Shown: positions 54,870-64,000 of the stretch, piece by piece
How the letters are laid out: every line of letters begins with the position of its first letter
How positions within the stretch are numbered: the first letter of the stretch is position 1
Origin: Bactrocera neohumeralis
Taxonomy: Eukaryota > Arthropoda > Insecta > Diptera > Tephritidae
Assembly (NCBI RefSeq): GCF_024586455.1
Contig: NC_065921.1
Span: 21,020,635-21,084,634, forward strand
Length of the DNA stretch: 64,000 bases
Reading direction: 5' to 3'
The notes under the pieces: generated by a model
The model's database searches: none
Told to the model about the DNA's origin: nothing
What the model saw: the letters and a program-made list of their open reading frames with translations, nothing else
Program-made: the position numbers and the translations under genes

Positions 54870-55290
54870 GATTCCAAGTGCCAAGTCCTTCTCCACTTGG
54901 TCTTTTCAACCGAGTGGAGGTTTTCCTCTGTTTCTGCTTCCCCGCCGGATGACCTAGTCAGCGTAGCCGTCTCTTAATACGCTGAACTATGTCAATAGCG
55001 TCGTATATTTCGTACAATTCACCGTTCTATCGATTGCAGTAGTCGCCGTTGCCAATGCGCAACTGGTCAGTCCGAGGTAGCACCTTTTGGCAAGAGTTAT
55101 TCTGCGTTGGATTTCGAGGCGAATATTATTGTTGGTGTTAATACTGGTTCCAAGATAGATGAAATTATCTACGACTACGAAGCTATGACTGTCAACAGTG
55201 ACGTAGAAGCCAGGTCGCGACAGGAGATATTTCGTCTTGTCCTCGTCCACAACCAAATTCATACGCTTCGTTTCCTTTACCTACCTGAAG
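54870..55290 (-). pseudogene. Endonuclease-RT type retrotransposon relic
   Basis: Minus strand: MNLVVDEDKTKYLLSRPGFY, DSHSFVVVDNFIYLGTSINT, NNNIRLEIQRRITLAKRCYL, GLTS. After a frameshift GELYEIYDAIDIVQRIKR, RLRWLGHVIRRGS-like and GWKDQVEKDLALGIAN follow, with a large deletion between them. Same class as 28774-29465. The palm and endonuclease domains are absent. Confidence 0.8.
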
Positions 55291-56553
55291 ATAGCTAACT
55301 AACGGCGGAACGGGAGATTGCTAATACTCTAATTTAATTGGAGCTTGAGATTTTTGTCGGGCAAGTCAAAGCCCTAGAAAATTGATATCAAGTTGACCAA
55401 CATTTACATATATAATCAGTAATAACAATTCGAATTTTTGCTAAAAATATTTGTAACCAACTCAACTAGCTTACCATAGCTGAACAACGAAGGTAACCAG
55501 TGCTCCAAAATCCTACCCAAAACTAGATTTCATTCACCACATGCTTTGTGAGTTTGCAACCATGCATTTATAGCTGTATTTGTGAGTGTAAAATGCCTGT
55601 GTGTGTGTGCGCGCGGAAACTGTAACCCACAAGTGATGATAATTTATGATGCGACTCCGCTATGTTGCATGCCACAACACAGGCAGATTGCTTTTGTTTA
55701 TTATGGCTAGCCATGGGCAAGCATTTTTTAAAAAACATGACATAAATTTAGAGCCGTGCCGTAACAGCTTTAAACATGGCAAGCTTTCAACGGTAAATTA
55801 TACACATTTGATATAAGAAAACAGAAAGATAAACGATTTTAAAACGAGAATGAGACTTTAAGCGCCTATTTTAACCGTTTGCAATTTATCTTCGCTATAA
55901 CTTACGCAAATTGATAAAAATATGCAACACTTTTTTCAATTTTTTTCAGAGTTATTGTATTAACTTTCTACTCAAAGATTAAAATTATTGCCGGCAAAAA
56001 AGTTCACATTCAACTTTCGCGCGTTTGCCACTTGATTTATAATCTACCCAAATTGGGAAGCGGAGGAAAGTAATTGTTGATTTTAGTGGTTCACTCACCA
56101 CATTAAATTGATTGGCTTTATTATTTTGTAATTGAATTTCGTTGCGGTTTTGTATGCCCATGAAAATTTCCAAACCATATCAATTAATGAAAGGAACACA
56201 CATTTTATATGTATGCCCACACATATGTATAACTATATGTATTGTAGGTAAGTGGCTGCAAACGCCAATGCTTCCGAGTACAATGCTCGTATCCATATTC
56301 TATATCCACATAGGTTACATACTTACATTACACATAGTATGTTCATACAGATATGATAATATAAAAATATGTGGGTAAAGAGTTGATACACAGTAGGAAA
56401 ATTTACTTTACGCCGAAAAACGAAACAAGAAAATATAAAATTAAAATTACGTTAATTTAAACCTTTCAGAATGCTTTCTCTAGCAGCTACTTTCTACAAT
56501 ACATTATTTTGTCCCCAATTGGCTATACATAACATGGTTGCGTAAGAGAGTAA
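55291..56553. other. Non-coding, nothing recognised
   Basis: GTGTGTGTGCGCGCGG near 55600 is the only simple tract. Frames of 62-78 codons lack domains. Confidence 0.45.
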
Positions 56554-57036
56554 TAGCCTTGACAGACGGCAGCGTTAATCCGGATTAACTGCGCACTTAA
56601 TCAGATCCAAATTTGTAGGTGACAGACGGCAGCTATGCGAGTTTGAAACTCTCATAAACAGCTCATTGTCCTTTTTATAATATTTTCAATGAAAATTGAT
56701 AGAAGATAAACATTACGGTTGTTAGGCGACCAATTTTTACCAAACCATTTTTTATTACAAAAGCATATCAACACATTATTTTTAAAACTGCATCAAAACA
56801 TAGAAGTTTTATTGATATTATATTGAGAATTTGATAGCTGTCAGGGTTGCTTGTATTTCATTCACAATAGATGAAAATTGGCCAGTTTTAACAATGTTGC
56901 CAACGAAAATCTCACAAACTCCCTAAAATTTTGAGAGTTATTTTTGGATTCAGCAACGGAGTTAGCTGTGGTAACTCCTGAATTAATCCCGAAAAATGCA
57001 ATTAATCTGGTTTAACGCTGCCGTCTATCAATGCTA
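56554..57036. mobile_element. TA-flanked MITE with ~38-bp inverted ends
   Basis: The left end GCCTTGACAGACGGCAGCGT is mirrored at the right end (inverse GCATTGATAGACGGCAGCGT). Similarity extends about 38 bp (..TTAAtCCgGATTAA..). Both borders are TA, as for Tc1/mariner-type MITEs. The motif GACAGACGGCAGC also recurs just inside the left end at 56621. Length 483 bp, non-coding. Confidence 0.88.
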
Positions 57037-57369
57037 TAAGGGTCCAGTTTTACCTAGAAGAGTAAGGAGTAAATGTCCTGCAATTATATTAGCTGCAAAT
57101 CGAGCGGCTAACATTCCACGCCGAATATTTTTATAATAGTTACAAATTCGCGGTGGAATTCTGTCAAAGCGATCGAAAATACAAAACTCCCTGAGGATTT
57201 AACTAAGGCTTTAAAAAGTACTTTTTCCGATTCGTTAACAATTTTCATCGACTATAGTCTAATCAAATAAGACAGAACATGCAAGTGAAATTAAGGTACC
57301 TCACGTACCATTACCAATCATATTAATTGAAAAGTCATCCGGATGTTATATGGTTGTTATTTGGGGGTT
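57037..57369. other. Non-coding, nothing recognised
   Basis: No frame or repeat assigned. Confidence 0.35.
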
Positions 57370-58400
57370 AGCTCCACTTTTCGCTCAATTTTATTTTATC
57401 CAGGAACGCTGTTTATAGTAAAACGCGCTCTCTAATTTTATTAAGATAACTCACATAGTGGCTGATGTATGCGGTATAAAGCCTCCCGGAAGATGGAAAA
57501 TCTGTATATTAGGTATATGGGGGCTAAGCGAAGTATTAACCCGATTCAGCCCATTTGTAGCACACAGACATACTACTATCAGGAAAGGATTCTCTCTGAA
57601 TTTAAATTATTAACCAACGTTTTCGGTAAAAAATAAACTTTAGGTACTGCGGTCCAAATATTCGATGCCTAGGGTCTTGAACAGTTTTTTTTGGATTTGG
57701 ACAATTTTTGGCCATAAGGTGGCATACTCTAAAGGCATTAATCGTGCAAAGTTCATCTCGTTATAGCAATTTTTTCCTGATTTGTATATCGGAAATTGAA
57801 AGAGTCAAAAGGAATTTAAAATTGTGTTTAATGGGGAGTAGCCTTGGCGGTAGTCCGATTTCGCGCATTTTCACACTGTAAAAAAAGAATGTCAGAGGAA
57901 TGTCACAGAAATATTTTTGTTGGAATCGGTAGAGCGGATCTCGAGATATGTGATTTCACCTAAAAGTGGGCGGTGCCATGTTCATCGTCCGATTTCAATC
58001 CCAAACTACATTAAAGGCCTCTCATAACATCTTGGGGGTAAAATTTAGTGCCTCTGGCGTATTTAGTTTTTATTTATTGGGCTTTTGGTAATTTTTAACA
58101 GTACTGTTATATTGGGAGGTTATCATCCGATTTCGTATATTTTTACACTGTCGGTAGGAGTTCCAATAATATTTGCACTGAGCGAATTTGGTTGTTGTAG
58201 CTCTAGTGGTTTAGGAGATATGTAGAATAAACTTATTAAAGGGCGGGGCCACGGCCACTTTTTTTTTTAATTTTTGCACACAAATTCTCCTTGCTACTGG
58301 GATCCCCTGTACCGAATTCAAGTTTTATATTTTAGTTTAGTGCTTAGTTATGGTGCTTTATGCCCAGCAAAAATGGTCTGAATAACAAAACCTTTAACAA
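57370..58400 (+). repeat. Dispersed repeat family C, long copy
   Basis: About 1 kb of non-coding sequence that shares ordered blocks with 49320-49800 (TTTTCACACTG, ACTGTTATATTGGGAGG, GGGATCCCCTGTACCGAATT, GTGCTTAGTTATG). It contains GGGCGGGGCCACGGCCAC near 58240, comparable to the CACGCCCAC blocks of family B. Ends are not definable from one copy. Confidence 0.7.
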
Positions 58401-58984
58401 AGCGGTAAGTCCTTACCATATGTTATCAAATTTGCTTCAACTAGCAGGAAATAAAAGCTAAAATAACAAATTTTCTGGAATTTCTTACTTTAACATTTCA
58501 ATGACGGGACTTTCGTGTATAAAGCCTTTTTTGTAATTTTTATATGTAAGATGAAGAATAAGCAAGAACTCACCAAAGGAAACATGTTATTGATTTTCAT
58601 AAGTGTTCACACTTTCCTACAGGGTTTATATCCATATAGTCGCACCGCTTCGTCTGCATACCTGTAATTGCATGGTTATGGTATTTGTGGGTGTCTGACT
58701 GAAAATACATGTACCTATATTATGTCATGTGACACAAATTACGGTTATATACGTGTTTGTAACTACAATATTCGAAATTCATAATTTGATGAATAAGTAT
58801 GTATAGTATATGATTTTCTCGCATTTACATAATTCATGTAGCCGAAACTTACATATAAAGAAGCAAGAGAAAGAAACATTACCCAAAATTTAAGCAGTAA
58901 AAAACGCCGTTTTAGCTTAGGGTCACATACATTGTGAAATTTAAAAAAATATCCAATAAGCTGTACTTAATTACTTAAGTAACA
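58401..58984. other. Non-coding, nothing recognised
   Basis: AT-rich. No frame or repeat assigned. Confidence 0.4.
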
Positions 58985-59450
58985 GACTAAAATTTTAAAT
59001 CCATATTTCGTAACACCGCTATCATAATTTTTTACCATTTCTCTCCACTTATCTACACGAGCAATTCTAGAGCCATTAACAAATTCTGTGGGATACAATG
59101 CGAAGAAATTTTTTCAGTCAAATGTTCATGCTTTTTCCATTAATGCCTATAGTAGTCTCTATATCTCGATGGGTTACATGACGATTTGGCAATGTTAGTT
59201 TACGCACAACGTCAATAGTTTCCGGAACAAAAACTGATTTTGGACGACCTTCACCTTGAATTCACCATACCATCGATAATCACTGGTCTAGTTCTTGGTA
59301 AATCTTCATCGCCAAACATTTAATTCAGTTTATCAATGCATAGTTGCTGAGCTAATCTACGTCGAAAGTAGTAAAAAATAATCGCGCGAAAATGTTTGCG
59401 ATGTAATACCATTTTATGGCCAAAACAAGATAAATAGCGCTCGTATGTCA
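58985..59450 (-). pseudogene. Mariner transposase N-terminal relic
   Basis: Minus strand: FRRRLAQQLCIDKLN, FGDEDLPRT, IDGMVN with a basic stretch, GRPKSVFVPETID-like and VVRKLTLPNRHVTHRDIE-like blocks in shifting frames. This is the first HTH, hinge and second HTH of another mariner lineage. The catalytic part is absent or unreadable. Confidence 0.6.
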
Positions 59451-59469
59451 AAACGTTCGAAGTGTGTAC

Positions 59470-60568
59470 TACTGTGGGCAAAAAATAATAAGACTTTTTA
59501 ATTTAAATTTCGTGCAAAAACCCATTCGCCGAAATATCTTTTTCTAGGTTGATATGACTGTCAGTGACATCTGTGCCAAATGTCACATCAAAATGATCAT
59601 TAGTGCTTAGTAAACACTTGTCTCTCTGAAGCACATTAAGTGCATTCGGCGATTTTCACGATGAGTCAAGTTATTTAACAAAAAAGTTACATTAAGTTTT
59701 GGGTGTGGAATCAAATTTCTGGTGCTGAAACGTCCAGAATGTTGCAAAAGGTTTTCGGTGATATTAGTTTGTCGCGAGCAAGTGTTTTTGATTGAAACAA
59801 ATTATTCAAATAGGGTCGAGAACACGTTGACGACAAACTAGGTCCAGGACAACCATAAACATCAACACATCAATAAAATAAAGAAACTGCTGCTTGAGAA
59901 TTAACGATTAACAGCGAGATATTTTACAGACATCGTTAGAATATCGGAAGGATCAGTCAACACCAAGCTGAAAGATAATTTGGGCCTAAACTAAATCTAT
60001 CTATCTATCACTAAACTATTTCGAAAAGCAGTGTCACGTTAACCGTTTGTGAAATAATACTTTCCGACTAGCAGTATGTCATGAAATGTATTGTTGTTGG
60101 CGAGCAGGTCAAAAATCAAGGATATGTTGACAATTTTCTTCGATTATCGAGGTCTGATGTACTCCTATTTGAGTGTTATGCGTCGTTTGCGCGAATGCAT
60201 TCGTAAAAAGTCGCTTACTGCATTGATTCTTCGTGAGGTTTTCGCCAAATTTCAACCAATATGGTGCCACAACCACCATATCTACCTAACTTAGCTCCAT
60301 TTGATATCCAACTATTTAGAAAACTCAAACGACTAATCCATTTTTGCGTGAATTGAAGACGTTAAACGTAAATCGCTACGCGCATTAAAGTCTATGCCGG
60401 AAATTGACCTTAACAACTGTTTCGAGGAATAGAAAACATGTTGGCACAAGTATATTGTGGCGAAGGAAGACTAATTTGAGGGGGATGACATATGTATGTA
60501 GATTTTGAAAAATAAATCAAGAAATTTAAAATTATGAACAGAGTCTTACTAAATTTTTGCTCATAGTA
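59470..60568 (+). mobile_element. Full-length decayed mariner with inverted ends
   Basis: The ends TACTGTGGGCAAAAAATAAT and the inverse TACTATGAGCAAAAATTTAG form imperfect repeats of about 26 bp with TA at the border; total 1.1 kb. The transposase relic starts at the ATG at 59661 (MSQVI, stop, QKSYIKFWVWNQISGAETSR, MLQKVFGDISLSRASVFD). Later blocks are SVTLTVCEIILSD and, after frame changes, MVPQPPYLPNLAPFDIQLFR with KLKRL, and GIENMLAQVYCGEGRLI. At the second catalytic site nothing is readable; at the third, AP-F-D is kept. At least ten stops. Confidence 0.85.
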
Positions 60569-60719
60569 ATATAACAAAAATATCAAGCTTTACTATAAAG
60601 GCGCGAGTTACCAGCTTTTAACACTAGGATTGTGAAATCGAGAAATATAAAATTCGTACTCAAAGCAACATTTCTCAAATAGTGTTGAGTGATTACTTGA
60701 ATAGCAATGATATGCCTAT

Positions 60720-61150
60720 TATACTTTTCCATACAATAACCTGCTAGTTTTTTTGTGTGACGGTCCAAAAACTACCAAGCTTCCACTTTTTCTTTGAAAT
60801 ATGTAGCTCCAGATATACAGTATAAGCACTGCTGTGATCAAATTGAAAGGTGGTTTTTGTCCATATCATCTCCTTCAAAGTAATCCCCTCTCGCTGCAAT
60901 ACACTTACGCCAACGAATTTTCTACTCATCATAGTCGATTAAGATTTTATATCCTCAATTGAGTCAAAACGGTGTCCTTGAAGTGGTCATGTGAATTTGC
61001 TGAATAGCCAGAAGTTACACGAAGACAAATCAGGTGAATGCGGCAAAATATTAATTGAAAATGTGGCGAAATGAACACGAATAAGTAATGCAGTATGAGG
61101 TAGGGCATTATCGCATTTCTTTGTTCAATACATTCAGACATATGTAGTAA
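60720..61150 (-). pseudogene. Mariner transposase C-terminal relic
   Basis: Minus strand, in changing frames: LAIQQIHMTTSRTPF, GYKILIDYDE, RWRKCIAARGDYFEGDDMDK and NHLSI. It matches the lineage at 20745-21012 (KCIAAGGDYFEGDEMDK). Only the last third is present. Confidence 0.75.
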
Positions 61151-62877
61151 AAATCGAAGAATTCACTTTGGAGCCTCAGAAAACGACGCGTATCTCAAAT
61201 ACTAATACAAATTTTTTTACGTGAAATTTTGCACAGATGTGACTAACAGCACTATCAACTTACAAAAAACAAAATTTACTGATTCGAAAAACAAGCCATG
61301 TATAAATTATAAATTCACCTTTCAGTTAGTTTCAGGATACAGTCGTTTTTTTTTGTTTTCGGCCCAATATTTAAGTTAATGAAGCAAACAGCATTGAAAG
61401 GTTGGAAGCCATTGGCATTGAGTCTCCAAGTTTCCTTGCAAACCAAATTTAGATATATGTATGTGGAATTATTGTGAGCTTTTTTTTTTTAAATGAATAA
61501 AAGTAAAGCAATATTAATGTAAAAGGAAAAAGAAAACTACACAGAATTTATTAAATAATGTCAAACTATTTACTTAACTTTAGTAAGAGAACTATAAAAT
61601 ATTTAAAGTTTAAATACGTTTCAAGGAGTCATGAAAATCTCTTTCTCATTTCGAAACTTGTCTTGCTAGCGCTTTAATTAATGTGTCGAAGTGTAGTGCA
61701 ACGACATTGCCACAAAGTGTGAATGTTACGAATTGCGTTTGTGTTTGCTGCAACGCCAAACCCGCACAGCTTGAGTCGCGCCGCAAATGAGCGCGAAGCC
61801 TAAATGTGTCAAAGTGGCGAAGCAAGCGATTGTCTGCATAAATCTATGTTTGCAAACACACCAAAAGTTGCGGTCTCCACACTATAGACGCGGTGTGTGC
61901 TATTGTTGTTGTTGTTGCTGGAGTAGGAGCAATCGTATTTGCCCCACTTCAAAATGCAATTTAAATTGTCCACACAGTAAGTCAATGAGCGCGCCATGCA
62001 GGCGCAGACAAAACGGCAAATTCTTTGCCTCATCAATGTGGCACAAAATGCAATTGCAACAGTCGCTGTGGCAGTAGCAGCCATTGCAATCAGCAGCTTT
62101 AATGCTGAGAAGTATGCAACGAGCGCGATGAGTGGATAAACGACTCATTTCGGTGCAAAAGCGTCGATGTGTATGTATGTATGTGTGTGTTTCGGTAAAT
62201 TTGCCATCTGCTCGCCAGGCATAACATTTCATTTGCGTACTTTCATAGTCACTTGTTGTTGTAGTTGGCAGTTGTAGGTCGTCACCACACCAATTCGCAC
62301 TTTTGTCCTGCGCCTGCGTGTATGCAACATTGTTTGACAGAAGTAATTTTCACTGTTCCTCCCTTAAGTCAACAACCGCAACATACCGTCACCAGCACCG
62401 TTACCACCGCAACAACGAAAAAATTTTCTTTGCTGCTATCTTCAAGGTTTTGCTGACACAACAAAGCGCCGTGTTCCACTTCAGCGAAAGAAATTTCTGT
62501 ATTAATGAACTTTACACACCGCATTATGGTTATAGCATACATTCAGAGTTGGAAAGACTGACCGCTTAAATTCTGAGCTCAAGTTAAATCAGAGTAAGGT
62601 TCGACTTTTTGTGGGGGACCATAAAGTTGGTCAAAGGAATCATTCCTAGAAGTTTACAGTTTTTCAAACTTTTACTATTCTAAGGAGCGCAAAAATATAT
62701 AGTCTAGTATCCATAACAGAGGATTTCTAGGCTTCTTTCTGGGTATTAACGATTTAGTATAAAGAAAGAGGATTCTCAAACTGGTCGAGTTTACCACAGC
62801 CATGAAGGGAGGAGAAGAAGTAACTTTCCATTCAAACAACGTAACCAGCCACTGAATTTACATTTGTAGCACTAACG
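61151..62877. other. Non-coding; GC-richer host-like block at 61660-62560
   Basis: 61660-62560 has balanced composition, GTTGTTGTTGTTGCTGG (61905), GTATGTATGTATGTGTGTG (62168) and overlapping frames of 63-110 codons on both strands without domains. It has no transposon motif and could be host regulatory or UTR sequence. 61151-61650 and 62570-62877 are AT-rich. Confidence 0.35.
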
Positions 62878-63690
62878 GGTTAAGGTTAGGTCAGGTTAGT
62901 TTGTAGGGTTGATCCTCACGTCAAAGATACTGCTGGATCTTACTTGGACGGCTACAAACATTAGTCTTTTGTGATATCTAAAAACTTCTAAAATATATCA
63001 TCTGATCCTCATAGATCGACGAAGCGTCTTGAGCGGTTAATAACAATCCCAATTACTTCATATTACTTCCATAACTCCCCCATCCGAGAGCCTGCCTCCT
63101 TATTTAGGACTGCAATCGCTCATCGACATATCTAATGAGCTTATTAAACCCATGGTGCCATCCGATACTCGCATACCTTGGGTGTTGCCCAGGGTTTCTT
63201 CTGATCACCTATAGAAAGACTAAGGAAGAGCCTCTCATGGGTCTAGCAGAGGTTACTCTGCTAGTGCTGTCGATTCCCCCGCATATGAAGGCTCTAACAC
63301 CAGGGTCAGAACTGGGTATCGGTTTCGACCATGCTTCACGAAGCGAACTTCGTCACCTTTCCGTCTACGTTGGTTTTCTTATTATTGTCCACGCAAATAG
63401 GGTCCCCACTAAGAGAGCTGGGTGGTAACGTACTCTGAACCCTTCTAGGGTTTTAACGGGACGGGGCGTTTGCGACATTAGCCCGTTAGCCATTTCTTAT
63501 GAGTGACACCCCATCAAACTCAGATGTTAGAATGCTGCAACTACTAGCTCAGGGTTCTACCAAAATCCTATAGAGCTTATCCTACACATAATCCATTTTC
63601 ACAGCTAAAGTTGTCGGGAGTTGAAAGACCGTAAAGGCTGCAGATCATTTGCGTTACCCAGGATGCACCAACTTGGAGACGACCTGCAGT
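62878..63690. repeat. Possible non-coding end of a non-LTR retrotransposon
   Basis: Begins with TTAAGGTTAGGTCAGGTTAG, a motif often seen at the 3' regions of fly retrotransposons. It continues in GC-richer sequence with no reading frame that I can assign (97 codons at 63135-63428). Weak call based on composition and the GGTTAGGT motif. Confidence 0.3.
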
Positions 63691-63727
63691 ATATCTATTA
63701 AGTTTGCACCGAATTTTGTTGCAGAAC

Positions 63728-63975
63728 AGAAGTATATACATATATTTGGTATATATAAATTATCAACATGCCGAGCTGAGTGGATTTAGCCAAGTTCATA
63801 AGATATCGCTACAGTCTCCCGGGATACTGTTCAGATCATATCAAAACATCGTATAGCTGCCATACAAACTGAACGATCCAATTCAAAATAAAGATATTTT
63901 ATACCATTTCATGCTATAAAAACGCACCTGTGAAATGTTTTACAGCCGAAGTTAACGTTGCTTCTTGTTCATCAT
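63728..63975 (+). repeat. Dispersed repeat family A, internally deleted copy
   Basis: Contains ACATGCCGAGCTGAGTGGAT, GATACTGTTCAGATCATATC, CATCGTATAGCTGCCATACA and the 3' end CAGCCGAAGTTAACGTTGCT with CTTGTTC. The GTCY tract is lost and only one body unit remains. Confidence 0.8.
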
Positions 63976-64000
63976 AACTTTCTTTTGTTTTTTAAATTAA

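Noticed and set aside
62303..62569. Frames of 63-110 codons in GC-richer DNA (61787-62569)
   Set aside because: Frames overlap on both strands without domains. The block is better described as possible host regulatory sequence.
1..64000. CRISPR array, operons, ribosome binding sites or other prokaryotic features
   Set aside because: No spaced identical repeats or tightly packed genes. The sequence is clearly eukaryotic.
1..64000. Endogenous viral elements
   Set aside because: No viral capsid, polymerase or envelope motifs were recognised. All reverse transcriptase relics are of the non-LTR kind.

Overview
This window looks like non-coding DNA from a large, AT-rich insect genome, most probably a higher fly and plausibly a tephritid fruit fly. 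The host guess rests on three things: the density of mariner relics, several classes of non-LTR retrotransposon relic, and dispersed repeats with (GTCY)n tracts of a kind I associate with tephritids and Drosophila. It is an inference from family knowledge, not a database result. No complete host protein-coding gene is visible. Almost every open frame longer than 100 codons is a transposon relic or low-complexity DNA.

Layout. 0-12 kb: mariner relics (1-600, 3835-4540, 11560-11999), a DUF4817/DDE_3-type transposase fragment (8475-8860) and local repeats. 13-15.3 kb: a 154-bp-periodic dispersed repeat (family A) abuts a mariner relic, next to a non-LTR reverse transcriptase relic. 17-20 kb: a DUF4817-type transposase, a non-LTR RNase H relic, and a PIF1-like (Helitron-type) helicase relic split by a TTAA-flanked MITE. 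20.4-26.5 kb: a candidate promoter with a tiny exon, mariner relics, and a non-LTR reverse transcriptase interrupted by family B. 28.5-37.1 kb: further reverse transcriptase, RNase H and DUF4817-type relics plus two candidate TATA promoters. 39-44 kb: fragments of family B and a reverse transcriptase, then a young hAT element with an intact 291-codon frame and perfect 8-bp target duplications inside an old mariner. 46-51.5 kb: families A, C and D, a second TTAA MITE and a mariner. 52-54 kb: the best candidate host exons. 54-64 kb: at least four more mariner relics, an endonuclease-RT relic, a TA-flanked MITE, and more of families C and A.

How the parts relate. The insertions form a relative age series: hAT into mariner, TTAA MITE into helicase, family B into reverse transcriptase. 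Families A and B share one architecture: a 5' palindrome, a (GTCY)n tract, a 3' hairpin and a T-rich end. In family B the pre-insertion site can be read. This fits non-autonomous Helentron-type elements. Host function is suggested only by candidate promoters and splice donors on the + strand (near 20.5, 30.1, 32.2, 52.1-52.45 and 53.4-53.75 kb). Three of these would be first coding exons ending in the same splice phase. The window may therefore be an upstream or intronic region of a gene lying to the right. I found no convincing new biological system. The most useful leads are the repeat architecture, the hAT element and the candidate exons.
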